A DNA stretch of 5,683 bases, from the NCBI GenBank assembly GCA_028693775.1, contig JAQUUS010000117.1, positions 1-5,683 on the forward strand, written 5' to 3'. Source of the DNA: Alphaproteobacteria bacterium (GTDB taxonomy: Bacteria > Pseudomonadota > Alphaproteobacteria > UBA9219). This document shows positions 5,605 to 5,683 of this stretch, piece after piece. The translations under genes and the position numbers were made by a program. The stretch's first letter is position 1. The number at the start of each line of letters is the position of its first letter. The notes below the pieces were generated by a model. That model was not told where the DNA came from, made no database searches, and was given only the letters and a program-made list of their open reading frames with translations.

Positions 5605-5683
5605 TTAGCGGGCCTTTTCCTGAAGATACTTGCGAACGGAAGGAAAAGCCGTGGCCGTAAGATCGTCGAAATGATCGACATCT
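5605..5683 (-). CDS. Unidentified protein, C-terminus only
   Basis: An open frame enters from the window edge and ends at TAA (5607-5605) after 25 visible codons. The tail reads DVDHFDDLTATAFPSVRKYL and ends QEKAR. It is hydrophilic, with a probable final helix rich in Lys, Arg and Glu. Its strand agrees with all neighbours and its codons are GC-rich at third positions like theirs, which favours a real gene end. I do not recognise the family, and the stretch is too short to exclude a chance open frame. Confidence 0.45.
   Translation of the reverse strand, partial: DVDHFDDLTATAFPSVRKYLQEKAR

Overview
This window looks like alphaproteobacterial chromosome. Base composition is fairly GC-rich (mid-50s percent by eye). 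Every recognised gene lies on the minus strand, so transcription runs from high to low coordinates. In transcription order the window holds: the 3' end of an unidentified gene (5605-5683), rmuC (4285-5478), an inverse-autotransporter (intimin/invasin-type) beta-barrel gene (3216-4184), a small secreted-protein gene (2500-3213), def (1878-2399), fmt (855-1784), truA (97-858) and the 5' end of a gene resembling type II secretion / type IV pilus inner-membrane protein F (1-97). The series rmuC, def, fmt, truA is, as I remember it, a neighbourhood common in Alphaproteobacteria. That order, more than any single protein, supports the lineage call.

The housekeeping part is compact. Def (peptide deformylase) and Fmt (Met-tRNA formyltransferase) act at opposite ends of the N-formyl-methionine cycle. 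TruA makes pseudouridine at positions 38-40 of tRNA anticodon arms. The fmt stop and truA start share an ATGA overlap, and the truA stop and the next start share TGATG. These three genes therefore read as one translationally coupled run. A 93-base gap with a small hairpin separates def from fmt, and def has its own good -10 box in the gap upstream.

The accessory part is a two-gene unit between rmuC and def. The first gene encodes an outer-membrane beta-barrel of the intimin/invasin class. It has a signal peptide, a short helix and a complete-looking barrel, but stops about 55 residues after the last strand, with none of the long extracellular Ig-like passenger usual for this class. Only two bases after its stop, behind a strong Shine-Dalgarno, a second gene encodes a 237-residue Sec-exported Ser/Thr/Gly-rich protein with four cysteines. 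The most interesting reading is a split inverse autotransporter: barrel and exported or displayed partner encoded separately, in the manner of Salmonella ZirT/ZirS. The pairing is inferred from gene layout and domain content and is not proven by sequence alone.

Other points: TruA has Arg where its catalytic motif GRTDAGVHA normally has Gly; rmuC has no in-frame ATG at its 5' end and probably starts at GTG; def has no visible Shine-Dalgarno. No tRNA, rRNA, insertion sequence, CRISPR array or attachment site was seen.
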